Positions 1-10,640 of a stretch of 64,000 nucleotides of DNA are shown here, piece by piece. The position numbers and the translations under genes were made by a program. Source of the DNA: Zopfochytrium polystomum (lineage: Eukaryota; Chytridiomycota; Chytridiomycetes; Chytridiales; Chytridiaceae); assembly GCA_025765615.1 (NCBI GenBank), contig JAIVFJ010000009.1:124001-188000 (forward strand), written 5' to 3'. Position 1 is the first letter of the stretch; every line of letters begins with the position of its first letter. The notes beneath the pieces are model-generated. The model ran no database searches and was not told the origin of the DNA. It saw nothing but the letters and a program-made list of their open reading frames with translations.

Positions 1-1178
1 ACCTCCTTGATGTTTCCGTTGCACGGCATGGTGCAGCTCGAGTCCGGGAGCTTCGCAAGCCCAGCAATGGAGTTGCTGCAGAAGCACTCACCGAAGTGCT
101 CAGTTCCGAAGTACAGGTAACCGTCCTTGGCGCAGGCCGCAGCGCAGACCTCGTTAGTCGTGTTGGAGACGCCTTCGCGCTTGGGAAAAGAGCGAGGGTT
201 AACGGCGTCCGCGTAGCACCCACGGTAAGCCCATGAGTCGATCTTTGGCGGGGACGGGGTCCACAACGACACGGTTTGAGACTGGTAGAGAGTAAGACGG
301 CCATTTCCGCCGCAGTAGCCGGCACCGTTGTTGCAAGGAGTGCTGCACTCTGACTCGGAGTCAGCCTTGTCCGGAAGGACGCTGCCGCAGTAGCATTCGC
401 CGTAGTATTCGGTACCGGCCAAGGGGAAACCAAGCGCGGAGCAAGCCGCCACGCACTGCCCATTGTTCAAGTTGCTGCCGACACTAACAGGCAGCGAGTG
501 CGTGGGTTGAAGCGCGTCAACGTAGCAGCCCTTGTAGTCCCAGCCGGCGATGGTCGGGTTGACGGTGGATTGAAAGACGGTGAGCAGAGCGTTGTCACCG
601 CAGACCTGGTGAACATCTCCAAGACAGGGCATGGCGCACCCCGAAGTCTTGGTCAATCCCACGACGGAATTGGAGCAGTAGCACTCGCCAAAGTGTTCGG
701 TTCCGGCGAAGGCGAAGCCCTTTGACACGCACTCGGCTAGCGCAGGCCTGGTTGGTGGTCGACTTGCCGGAGACGCCCGAGGTGTAGTTGAACGAGCGAG
801 GGGTCAACGTGTCGACGTAGCATCCGCGCGAAACAAAGCTGGAGATGGACGGCACGGAGGGGGTGAAGGTGGAGCCCTTGGTGTAGACGGTCAGGCGCTG
901 CGAGCCTCCGCAGAGCTGAGCCGAGTCGGCCTTGCAGGGGAACGAGCACTCGGCGGTGGCGTTGGCGGCCTTGGTCTTTGGCAGGGAGGTGCCGCAGTAG
1001 CACTCGCCGTAGTATTCTGTGCCGGCGACGGGGAAGCCGAGGGCGCCGCACGCGTCGGCGCAGGCCTGGTTGGTCAGGTCGACGCCAGCGGGGTAAGGCA
1101 GCGAGCGCGCGTTTGTTGCCGACAAGGCGTCGACGTAGCAGTTGGAGTAGGACCAACCGCCCGACAGAACGGCTGTGC

Positions 1179-1231
<53 letters not shown>

Positions 1232-1305
1232 TGAGTCAGACAGTTGGGACGGCCGATGCGATGCAGACAAACAAACCCAAACACGCGCCACTTACCGACA
1301 GACAT
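1..1305 (-). CDS. Multi-WSC-domain secreted or cell-surface protein (5' part, runs off the window)
   Basis: The minus strand encodes at least four consecutive WSC domains, three complete and the fourth cut by the window edge. Each starts with a GCYVD-type motif and carries eight or so spaced cysteines, with GTEYYGECYCG or GTEHFGECYCS cores. WSC domains are extracellular carbohydrate-binding modules found in fungal wall sensors and secreted enzymes, so a wall or surface role is likely. A short first exon starts with the ATG at 1305-1303 and ends at 1296 before a GTAAGT donor. The acceptor lies at 1173, and joining keeps the frame into AVLSGGWSYSNCYVD. Without that splice, the GA repeat would encode an LSLSLS stretch that mimics a signal peptide, so the N-terminus is uncertain. 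A one-base insertion near 735 shifts the frame inside the second WSC domain; the domain resumes perfectly in the next frame. Confidence 0.8.
1183..1228. repeat. (GA)n microsatellite within the first intron of the WSC gene
   Basis: About 23 uninterrupted GA units. On the coding (minus) strand this is a TC run that ends 9 bases before the CAG acceptor, so it forms the polypyrimidine tract of the intron. Confidence 0.95.
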
Positions 1306-1375
1306 ATTGTTTGCTCCTTTTGGAAAAATGGGAAGGGGATTGGTTTGTGATGGGGAGAGAGAGATGTCGCGGCTC

Positions 1376-1383
1376 TTTATATA
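1376..1383 (-). promoter_or_regulatory. TATA box of the WSC gene
   Basis: TATATAAA on the minus strand, about 71 bases upstream of the ATG at 1305. The spacing is right for a short 5' leader, and the leader is pyrimidine-rich. Confidence 0.5.
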
Positions 1384-2988
1384 CGCTGTGCGCAGTGGCC
1401 GAGGAAGACAAAAGCAAGGAGAACAAAAAAAGCCGATCTGTCGATCAGCATCTTGGCCAACAGACAGAAAGAGAGACAGACAGAAAGAACCATGAGACAG
1501 AAAAAACAGGAGCTAGGGGAATGAAAATTCATGTAAAAATTTTTGTTTCTCCCCGTCCCCGTTTCATTTGCTGGCGCACCGCTGCCACTCACTGACCAAC
1601 TGACAGCCAGTCTCGCTCCCTCGGCTCGGCCTTTGTCTCGCGAAAGCGGATTGGTTCCCGCCTTAGTCCACATGCGGTGGGCTCTTCTAAACAGAACAAA
1701 AAATGACACCGGATGGGGGAGACTGCAAGCTCAGCCGTCAAAAAAAAAAAAAAAAGAAAAAAAAAAAGAAAAGAAAAAGAGGATCCCCAAAAGCGATAAG
1801 GGGACGGATCGAAAGGGGCCAGCACACCAGAGGGCTGAATCGACCGAGCATTGAACAGCAACAGCAACCGCCCCTGAACAGAAGAACAAACAAACAAACT
1901 CACAAGAACAACAACCAGTCCCGGCTGGCTGTGGATATCATTTATGACTGTTTTCTGCCTGTGTGTGTGTGTGTGGGCATGGGTCCGTCCGTGACCGAAA
2001 AAGCAGCGAGCACCAATGAAAAACAAGCAGCTTCGTGACAAAACTGCGCGCGCTTGCAAGCCTCTCTCCCTTCTTCCCTTCTGCTGGGAGGGAGGCAGTA
2101 AATACACTGCCAAAAATGGCCTTGACGAACCGTTTTTTTTTTTTTTGCCTTTCGGGCGGGCTTCCCTTAGCTTGTTTGGTTTTATTTTTTGGGGGTTTTT
2201 TTTCCAATTTTTTTTCGTCGGGCCGAATCAGGATCCCTGTTCAAATATTTGCGATTTCACAACATTGTTTGGGCTTCAGTCATCATCAGTGCACGCAGAA
2301 TAACAAAGCAAGCAACAAGTGGTCTCCACCTAAGGAATTTCCCCGCCACCAGCGACGTGTGAAGAAATTGAAAGAGAGATCTTACGGGGCACATCGGCTG
2401 GCAGACAAGATTCGGCACACCCGCAACTTGCCAAGACCCACCCTCATCCGCAGATTGCTTTTTGGGGCTTCTTCCTGCTTGCATTCATATCCGAGTCGGC
2501 CGACTGTGACGCAAGGGCTTTTCATTTGATTTTTTTTTTGTGTTAGTCCTTCAATTCTATCTCTCCTTGCATTGTTCTTATGAGCCTACTTCCGTCGGTG
2601 ACGAAACGTGTTTCCCTTTATCAGGAGACGACAGGAGGTGGTGTACAGGAACTGCAACGGAACTGCGAAGCACCTTAATGCTCCATTGCAGGCGTAGCCC
2701 AACACTTTTTAGCGAGTATGGGAACACGGCTCACTCGTTGTGGAAAGGCGCTTTAGTATTGAATTTGGTACGACTAAAGCTCCTCTCTCCATATACTTGC
2801 TCTTCCCGCTCAAGGGAAACTAACCGAACGCGAACGTTTTGTTCGTATTGATGCGTGCTGCTGGTGGGCTTTGTCAGTTCCAGCATGCATCCCGATGGAA
2901 TCTGCTCATTGGTGGTCGGTCTGTCGCTTGCCAGAAGCTTCTGGGCGTTCCGTTTATCCTGTCAAAGACTTTGCCACAGTCTCCATCA
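1384..2988. other. Divergent intergenic region between the WSC and polyubiquitin genes
   Basis: No convincing gene on either strand; open frames here have biased composition. It holds an A/AAG-rich tract (about 1740-1782), a (GT)8 run at 1961-1976, T-rich tracts at 2131-2145 and 2184-2215, and presumably the regulatory sequences of both flanking genes. Confidence 0.6.
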
Positions 2989-4049
<1,061 letters not shown>

Positions 4050-4100
4050 TCTTCATGTCTCAAATTACTCCTTGTGATGTTGTGAAGAGGGCGCTTGGTC

Positions 4101-4106
4101 AATAAA
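4101..4106 (+). terminator. Poly(A) signal of polyubiquitin
   Basis: AATAAA 52 bases after the stop codon, in a short AT-rich trailer. Confidence 0.65.
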
Positions 4107-4299
4107 TAGCGTTGCATTGGGAAACGAGATTTACAGGTGTGCCTGTCAAGTCAGGATTTGATGGGCAAAAACAGTCCCGATGACTTTTCGTCTGAGCCCT
4201 TACGGCGGAGTTGGACAGGGAATCCGAAAGTGTAAGAGAGAAAGGGCGGAAAGAAGGAGTGACGAATTATCCCGGACATACGCTTGAAAACCACTTATC

Positions 4300-5331
4300 G
4301 CCGCCATGTCTTTGAGCAAGTTGACCTGCCTTTCTGCTAGTCCGTTGAACTCCTTTGTGTAGGATGGACTTGGTTCAAGAGTGATGGGAGGGTGCCTGTC
4401 AGCCTAGGTCAGGAAAAACCCTGATTTGTAAATCTCTCCACAGTCACTCTGAACACCAACCACATGTGCATTGTGATGCAGTTCAAATCGCTCAATTGTG
4501 GATCAGAAGCAATCTGGGGCTTGGTCCAGTGAGTGCAAGAACTGGATGTCGATCCAGCATGTTGGCTCTTCAACAACTTTTCACTGTGCCTTCCTTGTGC
4601 AGGCAGGGGTACAAGATCAGTGTGTAAATGACCCAGGAGCCGGGTGTTTGGCCTATCAGTTGAGTAAATGGGTCCTGGCCCTTATCTTCCTGAGGTCACA
4701 CGTCACGCAGGGCGTGCTTGTGGTCACATCAGAAAATGATTTTTATTGAGATTTTCCCACGTCTTTTTCAACAAAGTCAAAGAAGTATGTCCAAATTTCT
4801 TGTGAAGAACTTTGAATGCCTCAATGGCCTGTTGGGGTGAAGACGAGTCAGTGTGGCCTAAAGATGGAGGTGTAGTATGCGCAGCTGCCTGTGGGCAGAT
4901 CCGACTTACCTGAGGCGTCTTCCCTGGCTCATCAGGAGTGTCTCTTCTGCTGTTCGCCATTTTGGGTGCAGTGTGCACTGCCGAACTGGGGAATTCCACC
5001 AGGTAGATAGTTATCATTACTGCAGTGGACAAAAATGTCGGTCTGTGCCGCTTGCCTGCAGGTGAATGAGAGCAACTTCTGGTGTGAAGGTCATGTGGTG
5101 ACCTGTTTGCTGCACAATCTGATGCACCGAAAGCAGAGCATCTGTGAATTTGGGCACGTACAGCGAGTCTTCCAGTACAAGTGTGACGCCGTTGACTGTG
5201 AGGGTGAAGTCCCCCATGTATGTGCCCACCATGATGGGACCGTTGGCAGTTGTGATGGTACGCTTGGTTCGACATGGGTTTGAGAAGTGTTCCCAAAGTG
5301 GCAACATGGTATGACAGGCACCAGAATCCAA
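4300..5331 (-). mobile_element. Ty1/copia remnant A: protease, pre-integrase and integrase core
   Basis: On the minus strand an aspartic protease begins with LDSGACHTML (catalytic D-S/T-G) near 5331. It is followed, after frame changes, by a GAG-pre-integrase segment with LHKKFGHTSLTLLKKTW near 4830-4760. An integrase core piece follows, including VQSDCGEIYKSGF and YTKEFNGLAERQ near 4450-4320, which match the copia SDNG-E and NG-ER motifs. The order protease then integrase is that of copia, not gypsy. Homology stops abruptly near 4300, just after LLKDMA. Stop codons and shifts interrupt every part, including a stop a few codons before the protease motif, so this is an inactive copy. The same-strand open stretch 5372-5635 has no domain I can name. 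Confidence 0.7.
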
Positions 5332-5581
5332 AAGGATTGAGGTCTGCTACGATCGCTTTGAATGGCTCAATTCAAACTACCAGTGTGAGGACCACTGGTT
5401 CTGAGCAGGAGAAGTGGCTGTCAGCTTTCCACAGTCTTGCTAAGCCAACCCATGGAAGGCAAAGCATCCAGTTGTGGTGCACTACCCTGACAACACCCGT
5501 CAATGACTGGCCCAAACACTTCAAATGCACTGCAACTACCTGCACAGGGGTGACTGACACTCTGTTGTCCCTCGTGATTTT

Positions 5582-6226
5582 CAAGGCACAGAGACACTCT
5601 CCCCCACTGACAATCACTTCTCTGGTGTGCGCCATGCCTTGCTGAAAGGGAAGCGGGGCTATTCCACTTTGACTACACTAGTCAAGGAGTTGAATAATGC
5701 TCACATTCTGCACCAGCAGTCCCGGCCAGGAGGCAAAGGCAAAGCATCAGAGACTGCAGCTGCAGCGAGGGACACTCCCCCACAGCCAAACTCAAGCCAG
5801 CCAAGCGTCCTGCACCCGAGCCAGCCAGCAAGTCTGACAGGGACTGAGAAGTCAAAGCGCATCCCTGGGACTCCCAAAGCGCCCAGCAGCCTGTGGACAT
5901 GCGACTGACATGGATTTTGGGTCAACCGCACTCCTGAGAAATGCAACACTTTCCCCTCTGATCCTGGCACTTCTTCCAAGAGCTCTGCCAAACGTCGGAG
6001 GAAGGAGGAGATGCAGAACTCTGCGAAGTTGGCAAGGGACACTCCCTACCCAATGTCTATTGAAGGAAGCACAGCAGAGCCACTAGCATGCCCATCCATG
6101 ACGGCATCTCCAATAGAAGAGTTTCCCAGACTCTACAATCCAGCTGAGGATGAGGAGATGATGGAGATCTTCACTGAAGGGACCTGCGCTCTTGACAACT
6201 TCCTCAGCTCATTGTGCAGCACGTGA
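5582..6226 (+). pseudogene. Gag-like remnant on the opposite strand
   Basis: A plus-strand frame reads GTETLSPTDNHFSGVRHALL and YSTLTTLVKELNNAHILH. After one in-frame stop it continues through a zinc-knuckle-like C-D-x-H-G stretch ending TPEKC (5894-5943), followed by a basic RRRKEE segment. This resembles the C-terminal part of a retroelement Gag. Its strand is opposite to the copia pol pieces on both sides, so it is either an inverted fragment or another element. No capsid domain can be assigned. Confidence 0.35.
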
Positions 6227-6670
6227 GGTTGAGATTGGTCAGTTCCAAGACATTGAAGTTGGGTTCAATTTTGAAGTGCACTTCACAGTCACCTTCCTGG
6301 ATGGTTGACCAGACCCACGCTGGGCCACTGACAACATCACTGCCAACGTCAGTTACTTGGAAATGTGCAAGAGCTTTTACTTTGGGTACGGCTGCATAGT
6401 CACATGGAATTACCTAGACGGCTCTGAATATGCCAAGCTCACACGATTGAATGGGGGCTCACAGCACCAAGTCTCCTCCTCGCAGCCGTGTTGATTGAGG
6501 GCGGCGACAGCGATGGTTGAGTGAGTCTTGGACCAGTGTTCCTCCGCCTGGCAACACTGGTTGTAGTCGCGTAGCTCCGCCTGGTAGATGGACCTTTCCA
6601 CCAGGTAGAAACTGTACTGTGGTGAGGTGCGCTCTGGGGCAGCTGGCTCCACAGGCACTGGACTGCCTTT
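6227..6670. other. Retroelement debris without an assignable gene
   Basis: A plus-strand stretch (about 6228-6495, with one stop) and a minus-strand open frame (6410-6775) overlap. Neither shows a domain I recognise. The setting between broken copia pieces suggests transposon-derived sequence. Confidence 0.4.
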
Positions 6671-6699
6671 TGTAAACAGTCTACTCTGAGTGAGTGAGT
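6671..6699 (-). repeat. Fragment of copia LTR 3' end
   Basis: TGTAAACAGTCTACTCTGAG plus GTGAGTGAGT matches the 3' end of both solo LTRs near 47200-47346. On the minus strand the LTR ends in TTTACA, i.e. with the canonical CA. Confidence 0.8.
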
Positions 6700-8060
6700 T
6701 AAACAAAGCATGCAAAAGCGTCTGAGGCTTCAACCGAAAGGGTGTTTGAAAGGTCGGAGCAGGGTCAGAGGCCAAGTAGTGAGGTCAGTTGCTGGTGCTG
6801 AGACGTCGAGAGTGTTTTTGTGAGAATGTCTGCAATCTGGTCGCTGGTTGGTAAGTAGCATACAGTGGTCTCTCCAGTGCCAATGCCTTGTCAGAGGAAA
6901 TGAGCACGTATGTCAATGTGTTTTGTGCGAGCATGTGTGAGAGGGTTGAGCACTAGTGCGATTGCAGATTGATTGTCTTCAAGGATTGGAAGTGGCTGCT
7001 GTGCGGGGAGTTGCAACTCTGATAATACGGCTAAGAGCCATTGTGCTCTTGGAAGGCCTCAGAAAGTGAGTAATATTCTGCTTCCATGGAGGATTGCGAT
7101 ACAGGATGTTGTTTGCGTGAGACCCAGGAGACAGCAGTGCCCATGAGGAAGCAGACATATCCAGTGCGCAATGCGCGGTCTCCAGGTTCGCCCCCATAGG
7201 ATACATCAGCGTATGCAGCTGGTTCAATGGTGTCATTTGTGAAGAGCCGTAGTGGCTTGTGGCTTTGCCTGTAGGCTTGTGGCTTTGCCTGTAGAATAAT
7301 CAGTAGTTCCAGGTGCCTCAGACGTAATGAAGCAGGCGGCAGAGTGCATTGCAATGGCACTGGTGTGGCTTCAGTTGGAACTGGGAGAGTACATTTGTTG
7401 CAAATGTGATATCTGGTCAAGTTTGTGTTGCAAGGTATTAAATTTTCATGACTGTGGATCGATACCAGCTTCAGTCACTCTCGCTGAGTTTGATTGATGT
7501 TTCATCATATATAAAGGTGATAGACATTGGGGTTGATGCGATATCCAGGTCGTCCCACAATTTCTCTTCAGTGAGAATTGTCCTGGTGTATTCGTCTAGG
7601 CTCATCCAAATGCCTTCAGTGTTGCACTCAAGGTGGATGCAAATCACTTGGCTGACAGTGGTTCCTCAAGAGACATGCTGTTCTCAGCACAAAAAGCATC
7701 CTCAATTTTTGCAACAAGAGCTGGGGTGTTGGCCATGACATTGATGTCATCGACAAAGACAAAGATAATTTCAAATGTTTGCTGCTGAGGGTCTACTCCA
7801 AAGAAGAGGCAGGGCTCGGCAAGAGATTGGCTAAAGCGAAGTTTCTCGACAATGAACTTGCGAAGGGCCAGGAACCAGTTGCATCCAGATTGATGGAGTC
7901 CATAGAGGCTCTTGAGAAGTTTGCAGAATTGTTTCTTTCCATCTGGAGTGAATTGCTCTTGGCCTTTTGGTGGATGCATGTAGATGACTAATTTGGGGAA
8001 AGCGTACAGGTAGGCTGTGTTGACATCCATGCTGTGGTACTTGAGGTCAAAAGCAAAGCT

Positions 8061-8148
8061 GGGCATTGTGAGAACGATAACTGACAGTCACAATAGGTTT
8101 GGGTCCGTCTTGTGCCTCTTTCTGCTAACCAGTCAGTTCCACCTAGCA
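8061..8148 (-). repeat. Fragment of copia LTR 5' end
   Basis: On the minus strand it begins TGCTAGGTGGAACTGACTGG and matches the first 88 bases of the solo LTRs at 47731 (minus) and 46978 (plus) with a few substitutions. It is fused directly to reverse transcriptase coding sequence at 8060. Confidence 0.85.
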
Positions 8149-8666
8149 GGAGGTTGAGTGAAAAAGAAAAGGAAGAGGAAACCAGGGACGTCTTCGGAGC
8201 ACAAAGACAGTAACAGTCAGCAACCATGTAGCATGGCCAGGACAGCAAGTGCTGTTTTGCGACTCTATTCCCCACTTCAAGCCAGTCCATAATGGAAGCA
8301 GTGAGTGGCACGAGTTGGCAGGCCACAACCTCCATGCCAAGAAGAGAGCTGAGGGGCTGGACGCACCCTGATATCAAGGAATTGGAATAAGTTCTGACGA
8401 CACCCAAGGCTCCTTGGATGGAAGAATAGGTTTTCTTCATCATATTCTGTGCTCAATCCTTTTCAGTAATAACTTCCGACCTTATCACCACTTGGTGTTG
8501 TCTGTGATTCCGAGTCCGCGCAGCGGGGGAGGATTTAATTCTACACGTGAATCCCCCAGGGCCCGATTTTTGATTAGTGAATTAGGGGAACCAATCATTA
8601 ATTCGCTTAGGGGTTTTGTCAGAAACATTTAGAAAAAGGGAAAGGACAAAAAAGAGGGAAAAAAAA

Positions 8667-8758
8667 GCAGACAAAATAGATAAAATAGAAAAAAAAGCAG
8701 ACAAAATAGAAAAAAAAACAGACAAAATAGAAAAAAAAGCAGACAAAATGGAAAAAAG
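8667..8758. repeat. A-rich minisatellite, about 21-bp unit
   Basis: Four to five imperfect tandem copies of a GCAGACAAAATAGAAAAAAA unit, with decay at both ends. Confidence 0.8.
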
Positions 8759-8976
8759 GAAAAAAAAGAGTAGAAAAAACAGAAAAGAGGAGAAAAGGAA
8801 ACAAAGGAAAATTACAACAACCCCAGTCCAACCACCACTCGTTGTTGTCGTCCGCGTCGTCTGCAGCTGCCACCACCACCACCACCACCACCGTCAGGTC
8901 CCAACACAGCCTGCCACCCCTGAATCGCAGGCTGCTGCTGCTGCTGCTGGCCTGTGCATGTGAGTGAGTGTGAGTG

Positions 8977-8982
<6 letters not shown>

Positions 8983-9032
<50 letters not shown>
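8983..9032. repeat. (TG)n microsatellite
   Basis: Twenty-five perfect TG units, preceded by imperfect TGAGTGAG repeats. Confidence 0.95.
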
Positions 9033-9033
<1 letters not shown>

Positions 9034-9156
9034 TGTTTGTGCAGAAAATTTTTTTTTTTTTGTTCTGTCACTTTTCCTCATTGGAATCATGGTGAAAGCC
9101 AAAAAAACAAAAAAAAAAAAAAAAAAGGAAAAGGAAAATCAGTCCTGCTACACAGA

Positions 9157-10640
9157 ATGGGTCCAAAACGATCAAGAGCTGGCAGACCGAAACTGACTGA
9201 AGAACAAAGGAAGCCAATCGTCGTGCTCGAGAGGCTGCTGTTCAAGTCCAAGCTGCCACTGATGCTGTGCTGCGCCAAGCAGTCTCAAGGGCCTCCGCAC
9301 AGAGAAGACTTCCAGTTGGAGCAGCAACTCAAGCTCCAATTCATCCACCCATTCGTGTTCAAGCACTTGCTCAGGGTGAAGCACAAGCTGCAGCAGAGGA
9401 AGTTTCGCAGCACAACCAAGCAGTTGCACAGCCTGAGAATGAGAGTCATGAGGCAAATGAGCCAACACTACAGGTTTCACTCTCTTTGACTAACTTTTCA
9501 TATTTGCTTCAGTCAAACTAATTATTGGCATTCTGTAGGACCAAATTCCTCAAGGCGACTACTTGCAGCAGTTTGATGCAGCTGAAAATGGTCCTCTGAT
9601 TGAGCAGCTTTTTGCAAAGACTGCTATGACTCAATTTCACGAGAAAATGGCTCGATACAACTCACTTCACTGCACTGTTTGCAGAGAGCTTTGGCCAGCA
9701 AAAGACATGCCACTTCCAGTGGCCAATAACTATAAGTGTGACTGGTGCAAAAAAGGTAAGTTAACCAGTGCTGACTGTTTTTGTTCTGAAGTCCATTCAG
9801 ATCTGATGAAGCACCAGAATGCTGGGGTTCCCCTTTTTGGAATTGAGAATGACATGATCCCAGAATTCTCCACCATTGATTTGGAAATAGGACAAGCTCT
9901 GAGATCTCTCACTATGGTTGAAGAAATGCTGCTTTCTCCTGTTCTTCCCATCATGACTGTCTATCAGCTGCGCAGCAATGGCCGAAATGTGCACCGAGGC
10001 TTTGTGGCAAACTTTCGCCAGCAGAATATTGAGTTTGTGAAGCAAGTCCCTCTCCTCCCAGCAGCAGTTTCAGTTATTGTTGTTCGCAGAGCAAATCAAG
10101 ATGAACACGGCCAACCTAGAGACTTGACTGTTTGCAGAGCAAGAGTGCAGATGATTGCAAGGTTTTTGGTGGAGAACCACCCTGACTTTATTGAGCATCG
10201 TGTTCAGTTTGACCAGGCTGCTTGTGATGGTCTTCCAGAGAATGGTGTTCCTACAGACTTGCCTGTTGCTTTGGATAATGAAGATGAAGGTCAGGGATTG
10301 GTTGATGAGAATGCTGTTGTGGATCAGGATCTTGAAGAGCAGGACCTTAACCCCTATGGAACTATTGTGGATGAAGGAGGGGCAGAGGAGCTTCTTACAG
10401 AGCAGGAAAGGGTTCAACAACTGCTGGATTGGCCTGCTGTTGAAGAGACTCCACTGAATGAATTTAACACTCCTGGTGAGAATAGCGCGCATGAGACTGT
10501 TAAACACTGGTTCTTATTAAAAGCCTCCCTAATTGACAGGTCTGGCCTCCCTTGCATTTGTGAAGCTATTCCCTCTTGGCCTTGCAGACCCAACCAAGCT
10601 TGCACGTGCTCGTAAAGTGGAATTGAAAGATGCAGGGACA
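9157..10640 (+). pseudogene. Helitron RepHel N-terminal part (DUF6570-like), interrupted
   Basis: It starts MGPKRSRAGRPKLTEEQR. After a one-base slip it continues EANRRAREAAVQVQAA, a pattern common at Helitron protein N-termini. A 65-base intron (9474-9538, TGTAG acceptor) joins in frame to DQIPQGDYLQQFDAAENG. The DUF6570-like domain follows, with zinc-binding CTVCRELWPAK and CDWCKK pairs, then ENDMIPE and EEMLLSPVLPIMTVYQL. A 36-base GTAAGT...GAAG segment (9756-9791) is in frame and could be an intron or be retained. The end reads LASLAFVKLFPLGLADPTKL and KVELKDAGTHF, which matches the segment preceding the Rep domain in relatives. Reaching it from NTPG needs an intron or shift around 10476-10533. 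Homology then breaks off. Confidence 0.75.

Larger units (their letters stand above)
6671..8148 (-). mobile_element. Ty1/copia remnant B: RT and RNase H between truncated LTR ends
   Basis: Reading the minus strand from 8060, an RVT_2-type reverse transcriptase contains MDVNTAYLYAFP, CKLLKSLYGLHQ and the catalytic FVDD (copia YVDD). RNase H follows, with AAYADVSYGGEPGDRALRTG, SWVSRKQHPVSQSSMEAEY (about 7240-7060) and further on RTKHID-like and GETTVCYLPTSDQIADILTK motifs ending near 6790. The element is bounded by an 88-base piece of the LTR start (8061-8148) and a 29-base piece of the LTR end (6671-6699). Gag, protease, integrase and the RT N-terminus are missing. Several frameshifts make it inactive. 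No target-site duplication is visible. Confidence 0.85.
8149..9156. other. Low-complexity spacer before the Helitron
   Basis: The first 300 bases contain a minus-strand open frame (to 8443) with no recognisable domain. The rest is simple sequence: an A-rich minisatellite, a CCA run (about 8870-8892), a CTG run, a long TG run and A tracts (9100-9127). No gene is supported. Confidence 0.6.

Noticed and set aside
978..1595. 205-codon plus-strand open frame across the GA repeat
   Set aside because: Antisense to the WSC domains and the repeat; composition is RE/RR-biased from the microsatellite.
8616..8963. Lys-rich frame over the A-rich minisatellite
   Set aside because: Product of a simple repeat, ending in a His run from a CCA microsatellite.
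9172..9480. Leu/Gln-rich minus-strand frame opposite the Helitron N-terminus
   Set aside because: Shadow of the Ala/Gln-rich coding frame on the plus strand.
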